64,000 bases of DNA from Jaapia argillacea MUCL 33604. Lineage: Eukaryota > Basidiomycota > Agaricomycetes > Jaapiales > Jaapiaceae. This document shows positions 1 to 11,909 of this stretch, piece by piece. Numbering within the stretch: the stretch's first letter is position 1; every line of letters begins with the position of its first letter. A model generated the notes under the pieces. It saw only the letters and a list, made by a program, of their open reading frames with translations, ran no database searches and was not told the origin of the DNA. The stretch lies in assembly GCA_000697665.1 (NCBI GenBank), contig KL197738.1, positions 66,128-130,127 of the forward strand, given 5' to 3'. The position numbers and the translations under genes were made by a program.

Positions 1-89
1 GTCGATTTTGTTGACTAACGTGGGCGCGCACGTTGGCGAAAACATCCTCGCCTACCGTCGTCGAGTGTTAACAGTATCCTTCCGTCAAC

Positions 90-330
90 TGCTATTTATT
101 CCTGATTTGAACCACCTCTGGTTGGACTTGACGACTGGATTCTTGAACGATGTTTTCACCTGAAGGCGATACCAATGCGAACGGAGGAGTTTACGAGTCG
201 CGGTCGAAGACGAGGTGAGTGAACGGAGCTTGTGGTGTGTGCAAGAGGAAGAAAAATGCGTTCAGGATTTTGGTTATCTTCACTTGAGAGATCGTTTGAC
301 TTGCACGCATTTCGATGTGGGTATGCTTAC
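90..330 (+). pseudogene. Broken duplicate of the 5' end of the Zn2Cys6 regulator at 2679
   Basis: From its ATG at 150 this stretch matches, codon for codon with scattered changes, the first exon of the regulator that starts at 2679, and resemblance begins some 60 bases upstream of the ATG. The copy covers exon 1, intron 1 and the 6-nt exon 2, then stops resembling the gene. It has an in-frame TGA at 216-218 where the intact gene reads CGA (Arg), and the first zinc-cluster segment is altered. It therefore cannot encode the DNA-binding domain. I read it as a partial gene duplication left behind about 2.5 kb from its source, with the GFA gene between the two. Confidence 0.75.
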
Positions 331-399
331 ATTTGACAACAGTCGATACCCACTTACAATCATTGGATGGGCGATTTATGAGACAGGCGACAACAGAGA

Positions 400-1091
400 A
401 CAACTATGCAATGGCAGCGGTAGGGAAGGCCCCTCTCCAACACCGCATTGTTCCCGCTCCAACCGTAGGTCCAACTGCAGGTCGAGCTGTAGTAGCCTCT
501 GCCTCTGATGGCACCACACTGGTCACTTCGATAGTAAGGCAAGTAGCTAGGAACGGGCAACATGTGTACGAGGAGTGCCCGTATATGGACCAATAAGGGA
601 CGAACGTTCGTCGCCTGAAATCTCAATTCCACGGACAGAGTGTCTATGGAAGCAGCTCATGTCAGGCAATCGATTTCCAAGCAAACGTCGCTTTCGAGCC
701 CGATCATATCAGATGAGAGTATCAGGCAATTGTGACCTATTTCTCGGAAATTATTAGAAGACTCTGATGGGTGTTTGTCGGGGGAGTCGGTGTGCTGGTG
801 GGGGGGCTTGTCTGGCGTGTACTTAGCGCCGACAATTATAAGAGCTATCAGAGGTAGATACGAACATACCGGTCTCGCAGAACTCACTTGCTGTTCCCCC
901 CCCCCCCAACATTTGGAAGGCTCAAAATTCATACAACCTTTCATCAAGAATACAAGTAGCACATCCTGCTTAATTGTTCGTCCAATCAGTATTGAATTCC
1001 ATTATGGAATAGTAAACTCGCACTCACTCAACGCAACACCCACCCCAACCATAGTCCCAGTCATACATTGCTGATTCCTCGACCCAACATC
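400..1091. other. Intergenic, no gene seen
   Basis: Short overlapping reading frames only. A 12-base poly-C run lies at 896-907. Nothing here resembles a known protein or RNA. Confidence 0.5.
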
Positions 1092-1594
1092 TCACATCTT
1101 CGCCGACTTCTCTGTCCCCTCAACGCTCGGTAACCAAGCCCACTTATCATCACAGAAATACTCCCTCGTCGGAACCCAATCATGACCGTCGTCGATACAT
1201 CCAGCTGGCATGATCGCCAGGTTTGGATGGTTGGCACTGGAAACCATGACAGGCGAACCACATGTCCCGCAGAAAGATCTATCGAGTGTCGAACCGCTTG
1301 ATGTTGCGGAGTCCGGATAGACGCGAATCTCATTCGAGTCTGAGACAAAGCGAACTTGCTACTCCAATGCAAGTCCGTCAGAAACCGGAGATGTAACGCA
1401 TGAGAGGATAGGCGACGTACATGGGCTTCAAATAAGGCGTTCGACATGAACGCAGAACCGGTAGTCTTACGACAGTTCTCGCAATGACAGATTGTGACAT
1501 GGAATGGAGAGCCCGTCAGTTCGTATTGAACCCTGCGGCAAAGGCAGGAACCGCGGCGGATAGTGGTATCTTTAGTGACGGTCTTGGATGTCAT
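1092..1594 (-). CDS. GFA/CENP-V domain protein (glutathione-dependent formaldehyde-activating enzyme-like)
   Basis: Two exons, 1421-1594 and 1092-1358, joined in phase across a 62-nt GT-AG intron, give a protein of about 146 residues with its ATG at 1594. The N-terminal exon has the zinc ligands of the GFA fold: GSCLCRRVQYELTG, then CHCENCRKTTGSAF. The second exon carries RSFCGTCGSPV and a C-terminal WLPSVEGTEK tail. This is the usual length and motif order of Mss4-like GFA proteins. Family members are small zinc proteins; one bacterial member condenses formaldehyde with glutathione, but most fungal members have no assigned substrate. The substrate here is unknown. It is transcribed away from the regulator at 2679. 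Reading straight through the intron gives a false 177-residue frame. Confidence 0.85.
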
Positions 1595-2678
1595 GCTTGT
1601 TTTGTGAAGAACGGATACTTGTGTTCAGTGTGTGGAGGACTCCGGGCTTATATATATATAGATGAAGGGTTGACTCGAGGTTCACGGGGTAGAGACGTCG
1701 GCCCGGGCCACCGGTACCGTCGACAGATGATTCCAGAAAGTCCCAGTCAGCGCTTCAAGCACCTCGAACGAGGTATCACAACGACGAGTTGAATAGAAGT
1801 TCGAGCTCTGTAAACAGGTACTTAGTCAAACATTGATACAATAGTCAAGCAACTCACAGATCATTCAACATTAGGATGACGACTTTCAATACTCTGTAGG
1901 AGATTATCACTTGCCGTTGGTTTAATGACCTTGTGGGTGTATCAGATATCAAGTTGAACTTGAAGGTGGGGAGGGAACTTCATGCTCGGATGGAGGATGA
2001 GGCTGCTACGTGGGCGGACGCAACTTAAGCTTGCAAGCTTGGTTCATGGGAGAACGGCAAGGCTTGGTGGCTGCGAGCCTCCTCAGATGGTTCATAAGCA
2101 ACCGGAAGGGTGGAAATTTCAGAGATGGCTTGCCGAGCTGGGAGAGACTCGTTTTTTTCCTCCGTCATGAAGGACTGACAAGTACTGAAACACCGGATAG
2201 CCTCTGGCACGGAGCACACGACCAATCACACTGCGATGCTTCGACCAAGTTGCAGCGGGCATAGAGACAAGCGTCCTCGACAACGTGTGTGCTATAAGTC
2301 GCCGTCCTTGAGATGGAGATTGTCGAGGTCGAAGGGCGTTTAACTGATGAGGGTTCAGATCAAAGGGTGCCTCATGTTTGCGAACATTCTTATCGCCTGT
2401 GTACGTTGGTCCTCGTATTGCGTAGTGGTCGCGTAGAAGAGATACGAGCCTTCCGGATATGAAATCCCAATGGAGTTGGAGGCTGTTAGAGGTCGCACCC
2501 AAAAGATGGCACTGTCAGAGAAGTTCGCAGCCCGCAGGTCCGCAGCACTGGAAGCCATCATCAGGATGCCTGCCACTGACTTTAAGTGCGCCATTGAATA
2601 TCAAGTCTACCACCCACCACTCTCATTCCTCATCGCTCGAACTACCTCAGCTAGACTTGAATATCGGAATCTTGAACG
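1595..2678. other. Intergenic region between two divergent genes
   Basis: This stretch separates the divergently transcribed GFA gene and the Zn2Cys6 regulator and should hold both promoters. No conserved reading frame was recognised. The last 60 bases before 2679 resemble the sequence before the broken copy at 150, so the duplication included the 5' untranslated region. Confidence 0.5.
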
Positions 2679-5600
2679 ATGTCTTCACCTGAAGGTGACA
2701 CCAATACGAACGGAGGAGACTACGAGTCGGGGTCGAAGAAGAGGCGAGTGAACAGAGCATGTGATGTTTGCAGGAGGAAGAAAAGTGCGTTTGGGGTTTT
2801 CGTTATCTTCCCTTGAGGGACCAGTGCTGACTTGCTATGCAGTTCGATGTGAGTGAGCGCTATAGTTACGAGGCCCGGAAATTATCAGATTTGATGGAGC
2901 TTCTCAGGCAATGGGGGTCAGACTAGCAATGGGCAATGCTCGAATTGCTTGGCTTTCAACTACCAATGTACCTACCTCGAAGGATCAAAGGTGGGCCTTA
3001 TACCTCCGCTGACTTGCCACGTCCTGACCTGCTCTGGCAATGATCTCAGAAGAATCCTCCCTCGGAACGGTACGGTGTCAGCCCGTCTATCCTCGATGTA
3101 ATGAGATTGATCATGGCTTCCCTAGCTATGTGGAAACGTTGGAGATGAGATTGAAAAAGATGGAAGAGCTTCTGTCCAAGGTCCGTCATCCCTCCCGGGT
3201 ACTCTCATCTTGGTCTTGAGTCAAGTATCAGCTCAACCCGTCCATGGAGCTCCAAGGATCCACTCCCTCTCCCTCCAACTCGGGATCAGGCTCAGGGCCA
3301 GCCTCCGCGTCTGCACTTACAGATCCTTTGAGACCCCTTCCGCCCTCCGCTTCCGCGTCCAACAACGACCGATCCTTTTTCGTACCAGCTGCCCGTTCCC
3401 CAAACCCCAAGACCATCCCCGACTATACTGAAGAAACAGAAGAAACAGAAGATGAAGACGCCCTCCGTGGCGACCACGAGTATCGCTACTCCCCTCTGTC
3501 GGCCCAGCAAAGCCAAGATCCTCAAATCAATCCTTTCCGTGGTCGTTTCATTGGTCGTGCCAGTGGTGCAATGCTAGTTCGCACGACAGCGACCTTGAAG
3601 TTGAATCATACTTCTGAGGAGGAAAAACCATTCTGGCAGGGTTTCTTCGACCAGCGGAGACCGGCATACTGGAATCCTTGTCCGGTGAGTTTTAACTGTT
3701 ACCTTGGCGCACAATTGGGAAGAAATATCGCACTAACGAAGTATCACGTTCCAGTGGGAGCAGACACCAGATCGAGGCCCAGTCACTTTGGATTTTCCAG
3801 AAAATGACCTCCTCAATTCCTTGGTTGGCATCTATTTTCGTACCACTAATCTAATGGTCCCCCTTCTCCACTATCCAACCTTCAGACGATGTCTCCAAGA
3901 GGGTCTTCACTTACGAGACTGGGGATTCGGCTCAACCGTTTTGGGAGTTTGTGCTGTGGCATCTAGATCTTCTGATGACCCAAGAGTATTTTTGGAGGGG
4001 ACTGGCGGGGCGGAATTGTCGGCGGGGTGGAAATGGTTCAGTCAAATAGAGCTGGCCAGGCCTCCGCTCTTGAACCCTCAGACGTTATATGACTTGCAAA
4101 TGTACTGCGTGCGTGAAAGTTACCTTTGTTTTTGCCGGTTGAAGCCTGAAACCTAAGTACTACTAGCTTGCGGCGATATATTTCCAAGGGTCGTCAGTCC
4201 CTCATAATGCTTGGGTTATCATTGGGATGGGACTTCGTCTTGCCCAAGATGTGGGCGCTCATAGCCACAAAGTATATGGCGCCACGCCAACGGTGGAAGA
4301 CGAGCTATGGAAACGAGCTTTCTGGTATGTCATTGATGAATCCTTAAGTGGATGAGACCTGAGCGGCTGTTGCAGGGTTTTGGTCAGCCTTGACAGGCTT
4401 ACGAGTGCAGGTCTCGGGAGACCTTGTGCCCTCCACGACGAAGAGTGAGTCCACTTCTGAATAAGCCCCCTCTATTCTCACTTTCCTGTTACCTGCAGAA
4501 TTAATGTAGATCTACCCATCGAATGTGACGACGAATACTGGATCGACGAAGATCCCGATAAAGCATTCAAGCAGCCGTCCTCGAGACCTTCCACTATTGC
4601 TTATTTTATCTGTTTCACCAAATTGAATCGTATCTTGGCGTTGATTCTTCGCTCCATTGTACGTGCTGCTATCTCGCTTGGCGAAGGTAAACCTCCGGTG
4701 TTGATTGACCACTCTGTAGTATACATTGAACAAAGTGGTCGGCACGCCGGGGTTTGCGGGGCCGAGGAAGGAGCAACACATCGTTGTCGAACTCGACTCC
4801 GCATTGAATAAATGGGTGGACTCGATCCCTGATCACCGTCAGTGACCTTCTTCTCCATCTCAAGCCGCTTGACTATAATCTGAATACCCTTCTCTGCTAT
4901 GAAGTTCGTTGGGATCCTCATCGCACCCACCCTCTCTTCTTCACCCAATCTGCCCTGCTTTATGCACACTACTACCACATACAAATCATGATCCACAGAC
5001 CATTCATCCCGTCTCCTCGCAATCCATCGACACTTTCCTTCCCATCCCTCGCCATTTGTACCAATGCTGCGAGATCCTGCGTCCACATCATGGATTTGTT
5101 GTTCAAGAGAAATGGTTCTGTGCCACCTCAGATGATTGTGTGTATCTCCAGCCCATCCACTATGCGTCGTTTGTTGAGTTCATTTGCATGGATCAACAGA
5201 TGAACGTGTTCTCTGCAGGTCTTGTGTTACTTTTGAACATTTGGGGAGGCAAAAAGTCTGGTATTTTTACGGATCCAGAGAAGGAGATGGAGGAAGTAAA
5301 CAAATGCATGCGTGTGTTGAAATCTGTGGAGCGTCGGTTCGTTGGTACAAACTCTTTGTATGATAGCATGAACTAATATCGTTTCTAGCTGGTATATGGC
5401 GGGTAGATTGTGGTACGTTTTGGTGTTGAATGCTGGAAAGCCCTTCTGACACGAGTTGCGAGCAGGGATATATTCTGTCGACTAGCATCGGCTGGTGACC
5501 TCCCCCTGCCACAGGCGACTCCTCCCGCCAGTTATAAGCGGGAGCGAGATTGCGATGAACCAATCTCGAAAGAGTCCTCATCGGCACCTTCGCCCGCTGG

Positions 5601-6252
5601 ATCCACCGACCACCGCCCAACAGGACCCCCCCGTCCTGTTGGCGAGAATACCAGGCCCTTCGCGGAACCTCAGCCAGTCCAGCCGAACCATACGGACTGG
5701 ACACAATCCCAATTCACGCTGCCTATTCATAGCGACGAACTCGGTCGACTACCATTGCAGTTCGATCCGAATCTGTTCAGCGACACTTTCCCTCCTTCGG
5801 ATCCTCTAATCTCCCAATGGCTCCAAACTCAGCGACCGACTCCCTCGACACAGTCGGTTGGGTCGACCAGTGGTGCACCTTTGCAAACTTTCTTTTCTAC
5901 GACGTCTTCGAGTTCAGGCTCGAGTGGATACCAGAGTTCACCGTCTGTACATCCCAGCCCTCTTGGAATGTCACCCGTCTACCACGATCAGTTCTCTTCA
6001 ATGTCTGGAAATATTGTAGCTCCGCCACCCGGTGTTCACCCAGATATGACCGTGACTGATAGCGATATCATCGCAATGTGGTCTCAAGCCCCTACGAGTT
6101 TCCAGTACGTTTCATTAGGTGAATTCCACGTTGCCGATTTTGACCTGTTTCTTGTCAGATGGGAGGATTGGGGAGCGTTTCTGATGGGTATGGGTGTGGA
6201 CGTGCATCAGGAGGGAACAAATTTTCAGTCTTCTAATTCGAATGGCCCATAG
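2679..6252 (+). CDS. Zn2Cys6 fungal transcription factor with fungal_trans domain
   Basis: Exon 1 (2679-2784), a 6-nt exon 2 (2843-2848) and exon 3 (2908-2990) together build a GAL4-type zinc cluster: CDVC, six residues, Cys, a nine-residue loop, then CSNC, six residues, Cys. A linker and the dimerisation-type segment YVETLEMRLKKMEELLSK follow. The middle-homology (fungal_trans, PF04082) domain is spread over many exons between about 3750 and 5500, with typical stretches such as WVIIGMGLRLAQDVGAH, LTSAGLGRPCALHDE and MIHRPFIPS. The C-terminal part is Ser/Pro/Gln-rich and ends in WEDWGAFLMGMGVD before TAG at 6250-6252. The product should be a nuclear DNA-binding regulator; its targets are unknown. 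All junctions I could place keep frame, so the gene looks intact. Zinc-cluster genes in basidiomycetes often have a tiny exon at this place. Confidence 0.9.
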
Positions 6253-6863
6253 TAAGTAATGCTCTGATGACGCCTGGGGTCATTGTTTGGTTAGACCCCG
6301 AAGCGTTCGGTGCAAGAGGCGGAACACAGGAACGGACAGAATCTGTGTTGGCCGAAAGTGTAGGTTGATAGAGTGTCTCTGTATGATATTGATGCACATT
6401 GCCTTCTATACATCCACCAGCCAAGCCGAACCTATTGGCAAGACAGGATTTACGAGGGTCGGCGTCGATGAATTTGCGATGTATTGTCAGCAGTCTGTGA
6501 ACGCCAACCAAGGATAAAGCGGGAGCAATTCTCAGTCAATGTCCGGGGGGCTCAAGATCGACAGACGCATAGATACATAGGGTTCGTCCCAGCAATGGGG
6601 AACAATACAAGGTAATAGTGCGTTTCAGGTTGAGATTGGAGGAAAGGATATTTGGAGACCGAGCTCCGGTCAACAACGATCGGCAGAGGACATCATGGAA
6701 GGCGGTAGCCGATAGGTATGATGTGGGAAAGCTCTTCAAGTCGATATACCCGCCGCCTCGCATTCACGTTTATCTAGACTGATGACAACGATGTGGTTTC
6801 CTTGATTTGGCTGGGAATGAAGAAGGTAAGCAGGGAGGACATTCGGAGCGGTGGGGTTTCTAC
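6253..6863. other. Intergenic between convergent genes
   Basis: Shared 3' region of the regulator (plus strand) and the TVP38-like gene (minus strand). No gene was recognised. Confidence 0.45.
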
Positions 6864-8124
6864 TCACCGAGCCTTCCTCCTAGCGTAGACAACGGCGGGT
6901 GTAACTTCTGCAAGCCTTTTCTTGATATATTTCATCGCGACAATGGTGATAATGACAAAAGCAATGACAACCACAATGTTGAGGATACGCAATCGTTTGC
7001 TATCTGAGAGTTTCCGTGAGTAATGATATTTTTGATAGACGAGAAAGATATGCAACGGACCGTTCCCTGCGTTTGAAGCACTAAGCGAGACTCCGATGAA
7101 GACGTGAACCAACATCTTGGGTAATGACAGAACAGCGGCGATGATGAATGTGGTGAAGCTCATCCCGCATGTAGCAAACACGACGGTTGTGACTGATTGA
7201 AACAGTCAGATGGCACCAAAAGGGAGGTTCTGCAAGTAACGTACAATGACTAGGGACTGCGCTGTAACGCACGATGAGAGCGATTTTGAGCCCACCTTGC
7301 TTGACGATTTGTGATAGAGAAGCGTAAAATATACTGGTCGCCTCGAGTTTGGCTGATCTTGCCTTGCAAGAATATTTGAAAGTGCTAGGTTAACACAACG
7401 GTCAATTTGGGAAATTTGAATTTGCGAGATAGTTGGACTCACAAGAAGTTGGCGATTTCACCCAATAAACCTCCTGCAGCGACAATGGCAAAGCCGATAC
7501 CGATACCCCAAACGAGACCACAAAGAATCGCAAGAATCTCGTGTCCGAAGAGCCAGAATAGAGAATGAATACCTCGTCGACTGGGACTACGGGAAGGACT
7601 TACGGGGGGGAAAGAGATGACGATGAATATGCCAATCGGGATAAGCCAACCAAGGTGGAGACTAAGACAAAATGTTTAACGGCAGAAGGAGCAGGAGTGT
7701 GGAGGACAACGCACTTTTTCATCCAGTTGATTGCGGGTTGTAGCGCATTGACAATCTGGTCATTGAAAATATAGAACGCAATAATGAATCCAACAAGCAG
7801 AACGATGACAAGCCCTTGGACTACATAGTTTCTTCAGTAAATCGTTGAGAAAACGGAAATAACCAAGGATTAATCACGGATGTGTTTCCAATCCTTCCAG
7901 TAACCGGGATCCAAGTACTTCCGCCACCAATTCGAGCCATCATCGTTCAAAGCCTCAATTTCACTAGGTGTGGGACTGGGAGTGCGAACCAAATTTGCAC
8001 AATTATCGGCGTATTGAGTTAACGGGTGCTGCCCCGGATCGGACATGTAAACAGGAGGGGGAGGGGGATACACGTCGGGTTGGACGCCGTATTGCACAGC
8101 AGGTACATAAGAGTAGCTGGACAT
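6864..8124 (-). CDS. TVP38/TMEM64 family membrane protein (VTT/SNARE-associated domain)
   Basis: A spliced minus-strand gene. The first exon from ATG 8124 encodes a Pro/Tyr-rich cytosolic tail and then WWRKYLDPGYWKDWKH. Later exons carry membrane segments, including VLLVGFIIAFYIFN, the family core LFGHEILAILCGLVWGIGIG followed by GFAIVAAGGLLGEIANFF, then IVRYSAVPSH and TTFIIAAVLSLPKMLVHVFIGVSLS, and a last helix ILNIVVVIAFVIITIVAMKYIKK. GHEILA, GLLGEIANF and the P-x-hydrophobic VFIG motif are hallmarks of the VTT domain. Yeast TVP38 is a Golgi membrane protein, and relatives are linked to lipid scrambling. The frame closes at TGA 6864-6866, but that TGA sits in a possible GTGAGT donor, so a further exon is possible. 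An in-frame ATG at 8184 would add 20 residues. Confidence 0.85.
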
Positions 8125-8360
8125 TGTGTATCGGGAGTCGACGAGGTGGTCCGTGTGATTCTGAGACGGTTGAGATGATCCCAAGCATGGGTTTTAAGTA
8201 GCTCTTCCAATGTATTTGTGGCGATGTTGGCAGCGTCGGAACGACTGCAATTAATGGCGGTGCAAGTTTTTGGATTTGAGGAAGAAAAGCGCTCCATGGC
8301 GGAGGTGGACAACCTTTGACTGGCCTTTCCGTGGCAGCTGGTTGTCCGTGGGCCATGGGC

Positions 8361-8374
8361 CGATCACGTGATCG
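8361..8374. promoter_or_regulatory. 14-bp palindrome with a CACGTG core
   Basis: A perfect palindrome centred on CACGTG, the binding core of bHLH and some bZIP factors. It lies about 240 bp upstream of the TVP38-like start. Position and perfect symmetry make it a plausible operator; no second copy was seen nearby. Confidence 0.35.
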
Positions 8375-9074
8375 TTGCCCGCCGACCCGTTGCTGTGGCA
8401 CAGTCTCTGAACTGAGGCGCTTGCACTGTACGCTCCCAAGGTTCAACAGCAGCAGATGACGGCGAGAGCACAAAGGTACTCCTCCTTGAAGAAGACTTTT
8501 GGACGTGGAGTATTGGCGATCATTGAGGCTTGGCGATGGGAACCTGAATCCTGACTCGCTTGGACCAAGGCCGCAGGCCAGGTTGTCGAGCGAAGAGACT
8601 GCTCGTCGTTATATACAGCCGTATATTCAGACAAGAAAGACGAAGCAAACGAGGTATCTTGGTCTATGGATAGCTCGTGTAGATGATCACGAATTCCGAG
8701 GTGCTCGAGTCAGTGGAAAAGTATCCACATGGACTACCTGCTGATCATCGTGACGGACTGAGGGCGGGGTGACGATAAGTAGCCTGACACCAAGCAGTTG
8801 CAAGTCAATTCGGTCGACTCACGGAGGGGTGCAGGCAGGTCGACGCACCTTGTCAATGAGCGTTGAACGTCCGAACGTCGAACTACTGCGTATGCTAAGT
8901 GCATACCGCCACGATCACGATCCTGGCTCATCACCAAACTTTCCCAGCCTAGGATTCTTTGTCCTCTTGTCCCCATCCAGTTGCCATCTAGTGCCACTTG
9001 TGTTCACAAACGCCGCACGGCGTAGGCTGGGTCTTCTCAGATATGGCTTTTCCTCGGACGATGCCCGACACCTT

Positions 9075-9330
9075 GTTATCGAAGTGCCTGTCTCCTGTCT
9101 TGTTTGCCTGTACTTATCCTTCCATTCCGACCATCTTTTGAGCCGGTTTGTGTGCGCTCCACCGCCCTCGTGATAAAATTGTGGAAAAGTTTCGCAATCT
9201 TTGGAAGGATACACGAGTTCGAAACCACCCTCGGGTTGTTCTCCGTCCCACGACTCGCACGAGGCTACTGAACGGCCCTCAACCCCGCATGGCGCCTCAG
9301 CCTCGGTCAATACGACAACGATATTCTCGT
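9075..9330 (+). repeat. Direct repeat, copy 1 (partner at 9510)
   Basis: Resembles 9510-9742 in the same orientation, offset about 412 bp. Shared landmarks are CATTCCGAC at its start, the block CCCTCGTGATAAA, AAAAGTTTCGCA, CGAGGCTACTGAA, and GGTCAATNCGACGAC-like sequence at its end. By eye identity is roughly 70 percent. Copy 1 has a 20-30 bp extra segment near its start. Confidence 0.7.
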
Positions 9331-9509
9331 AACCTGTGCCGACAACTACAATCGCGATATTTCCAGAAGATCACTATATCTCCTTGTTCGTTTTCCCGTC
9401 CTCTACCACTGGGATTCACAAGCACTTCGGCTGAGTCTTATCGGATTTCGGGCAATCGTGGTTTTTTCCCGGCCGGACGAATCCACAACCTGCATTTCCT
9501 CACGCTCAA

Positions 9510-9742
9510 CCTCTTATCGCAGTGCCTAACCCTCCATTCCGACGATCTTTCCAGCTCCTTTTCCGCGCTCCCCATCGCCCTCGTGATAAAGTCACGCAAA
9601 AGTTTCGCATCTTTCGGAAGGACATGTCGTTTCGAGAACGCCCTCGGATTGCTTCCCATACCACAAAACACACCACGAGGCTACTGAAGGACAGACACTC
9701 GCATCGCACTCCTGCCCTGGTCAATGCGACGACATCTGCGCG
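9510..9742 (+). repeat. Direct repeat, copy 2 (partner at 9075)
   Basis: Second copy of the repeat described at 9075, in the same orientation. It ends about 250 bp upstream of the GH16 start codon. Confidence 0.7.
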
Positions 9743-9995
9743 TGACTTTCTCGCCTGCTCACCGGCACCTGGCACATTACCTCGACTTTCCATCTATGTT
9801 TGCGGATTCTCTCAATAACCAGCGTATTCTTCGGATCCATCGACCTTAGGACCTGTCGGACTCTTCTCTTCTCCAGTTGCCCATGTGCATCGGAGGGCTT
9901 GGCATCCTCTTCTCGGAGTCCAGGGGTCCGACATGGGGGCTGATAAAAACCGTCTAATTCTGTGGTTCATCCATCTGTGAAGCTACCATTTCGCA

Positions 9996-11358
9996 ATGCT
10001 CACACAACTCTTTCTGCTCGCTGCCACCGTCCCGGTTGTGTTGGGAGCGACTTATAGTCTGACAGACAACTATGTTGGTCCCAGTTTCTTGACGGGATTC
10101 ACTCATGAAGCGATTGCAGACCCTACACATGGTCGCGTGTAAGTCGATTTGTCCATCACCTCATTCATCCTCATTGAATTGATTCTTCCTCAGGAATTAC
10201 ACGGACCAAGCAACTGCCCTCGCCAAGAATCTGACCTATACAAGTAGTGATACGTTGATCATGCGTGCAGACTATACCACTACTTTATCGGCCAGTGGTC
10301 CTGGAAGAAATAGTGTCCGAATCAAGAGTGTCAAAACTTACACTACGCATACTGTCGTGTATGCCCTCTTGCCCTGACCTGTGGTGATGTCGCTCATGGA
10401 TTTGATACCGTAGGTTTGACATCCGACACATGCCTCAAGGTTGCGCTACATGGCCTGCAGCTTGGGAGACCCTTGAATCAGATTGGCCCGCTTCCGGAGA
10501 GGTTGATATCGTTGAAGGTGTCAACGATGTTAGCCCCAACCAAAGTACATTGCATACCAGCCCGAATTGTACTATGCCCGACGGGCGCACTCAAACTGGG
10601 TGAGTTCTCTATGGATCATGGGGTGCATCCGTAAATAACTTTCCTTCAGCACTGTCGCTGCGGAGAATTGCGATACAACCGTCAATGGTAATGCTGGATG
10701 CGGCGTCAAAGCCCCCACAACTAATAGTTATGGACCAACTTTCAATGCTAACGGTGGTGGTTGGTGAGTCGTGCCCCTATTTCCCCGTCTTCTTTCTTGA
10801 ATAACCCGTATGGTTCGTAGGTACGCCATGGAGCGCACGACGACCTACATCAAGGTTTGGTTCTGGCCCAGGAACTCTGCTTCCGTACCCTCGGACGTGA
10901 AGACTTCAGGGTCTGCATCTGTCAATACCGGTAATTGGGTACGCATTTTCTCACTCGTATGGAAGCACTGTTGAATGTCGAACGCTCTCGTTCTCGTCCT
11001 TTCTAGGGAACGCCCACTGCATATTTTCCCAACACGGACTGCAATCTCGCATCGCATTTCGGTGCCAACAATATCATCATCAATCTGACACTTTGTATGT
11101 TTGCTCGTACATGAAATCCTCTTTGGTGGCCGCTGATGCGATGGTATCAGGTGGTGATTGGGCTGGTGCCGTTTTCAATTCCGATGGCTGCTCGGGAGAC
11201 TGTGTCAGTGCGTGTTGCTTTCCTTGGGGTCTTGCTCCATTGTCCGAGCCTCACGAGGACTACACACTGATGACTTTCTTGCAGCGTATGTTAATGACAA
11301 CCCTTCGGCATTCGCCAATGCCTACTGGAATATTGCTGCCGTTCGAGTCTATCAGTGA
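9996..11358 (+). CDS. Secreted GH16 family beta-glucanase/transglycosylase-like protein
   Basis: ATG 9996 begins a hydrophobic signal peptide (MLTQLFLLAATVPVVLGA) followed by a mature chain starting TYSLTDNYVGPSFLTGF. At least six short introns are removed in phase. The catalytic GH16 motif is clear in ASGEVDIVEGVND: the first Glu is the expected nucleophile, Asp the helper and the second Glu the acid/base. Downstream are MPDGRTQTG, FNANGGGWYAMERT and YIKVWFWPRN, then the C-terminal AYWNIAAVRVYQ before TGA at 11356-11358. Length and ending match the compact fungal GH16 laminarinase-like proteins that act on cell-wall beta-1,3(1,4)-glucans outside the cell. The exact substrate cannot be read from sequence. 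No GPI signal or carbohydrate-binding module was seen. The gene looks intact. Confidence 0.93.
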
Positions 11359-11909
11359 AACAAGATTTCTCCTAGCAAGGTTGTGTAGGGTAGTTCAAAT
11401 GTATTATTTCCCCCTCATAGCAACTTGATTCGACTCAACCGTACAGCAGCGTAGGAAAGAGTCCCGAGACCCATGGTCGTGATGTCGTTACCCTGGCATC
11501 AGATAAAGTGGATTTGTTGTTTAATATCCTGTTGTGATCAAACGCAAACCTGTCGTATTGCCGAGATGTCGAGGAGTGTTCACCGACGATGAAACCACAG
11601 CGATCGCGTTCACCTCGATGCTTCAACTTGTTGCCTCTCAAACACGGAACCAAATTTCATGGAACCAAATGAACTTGATTATGTGCGAGTCTGGTTGGGA
11701 CTACACACTGAGATTACTTCTGCTCCATGACTGTTGTCGGAGTCGGGAACAAAGCGATGATTACGCGCTGTCGTTCTCTCGGTGCCTTTAGCCCTTCCAT
11801 CATCTCAACCGCCATATTGCCTTACTTATATCTGTTGTCGTCCCCAACATCCCACAGCGCTGGGTAGCCCAGGACGCGCTCACCAGTCCCTTAGCTTCTT
11901 CCAGGCAAA
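11359..11909. other. Intergenic, no gene seen
   Basis: 3' flank of the glucanase and 5' flank of the coiled-coil gene. Only short shadow frames are present. Confidence 0.45.

Larger units (their letters stand above)
8400..9995. other. Long intergenic region upstream of the GH16 gene
   Basis: About 1.6 kb between divergent genes. Reading frames here are explained by a pair of direct repeats (9075-9330 and 9510-9742) and not by a recognisable protein. It presumably holds the promoters of the TVP38-like and glucanase genes. Confidence 0.45.

Noticed and set aside
896-907. Poly-C run (also at 21781-21792)
   Set aside because: Simple homopolymer with no repeat-end or promoter context. It may also be an assembly soft spot.
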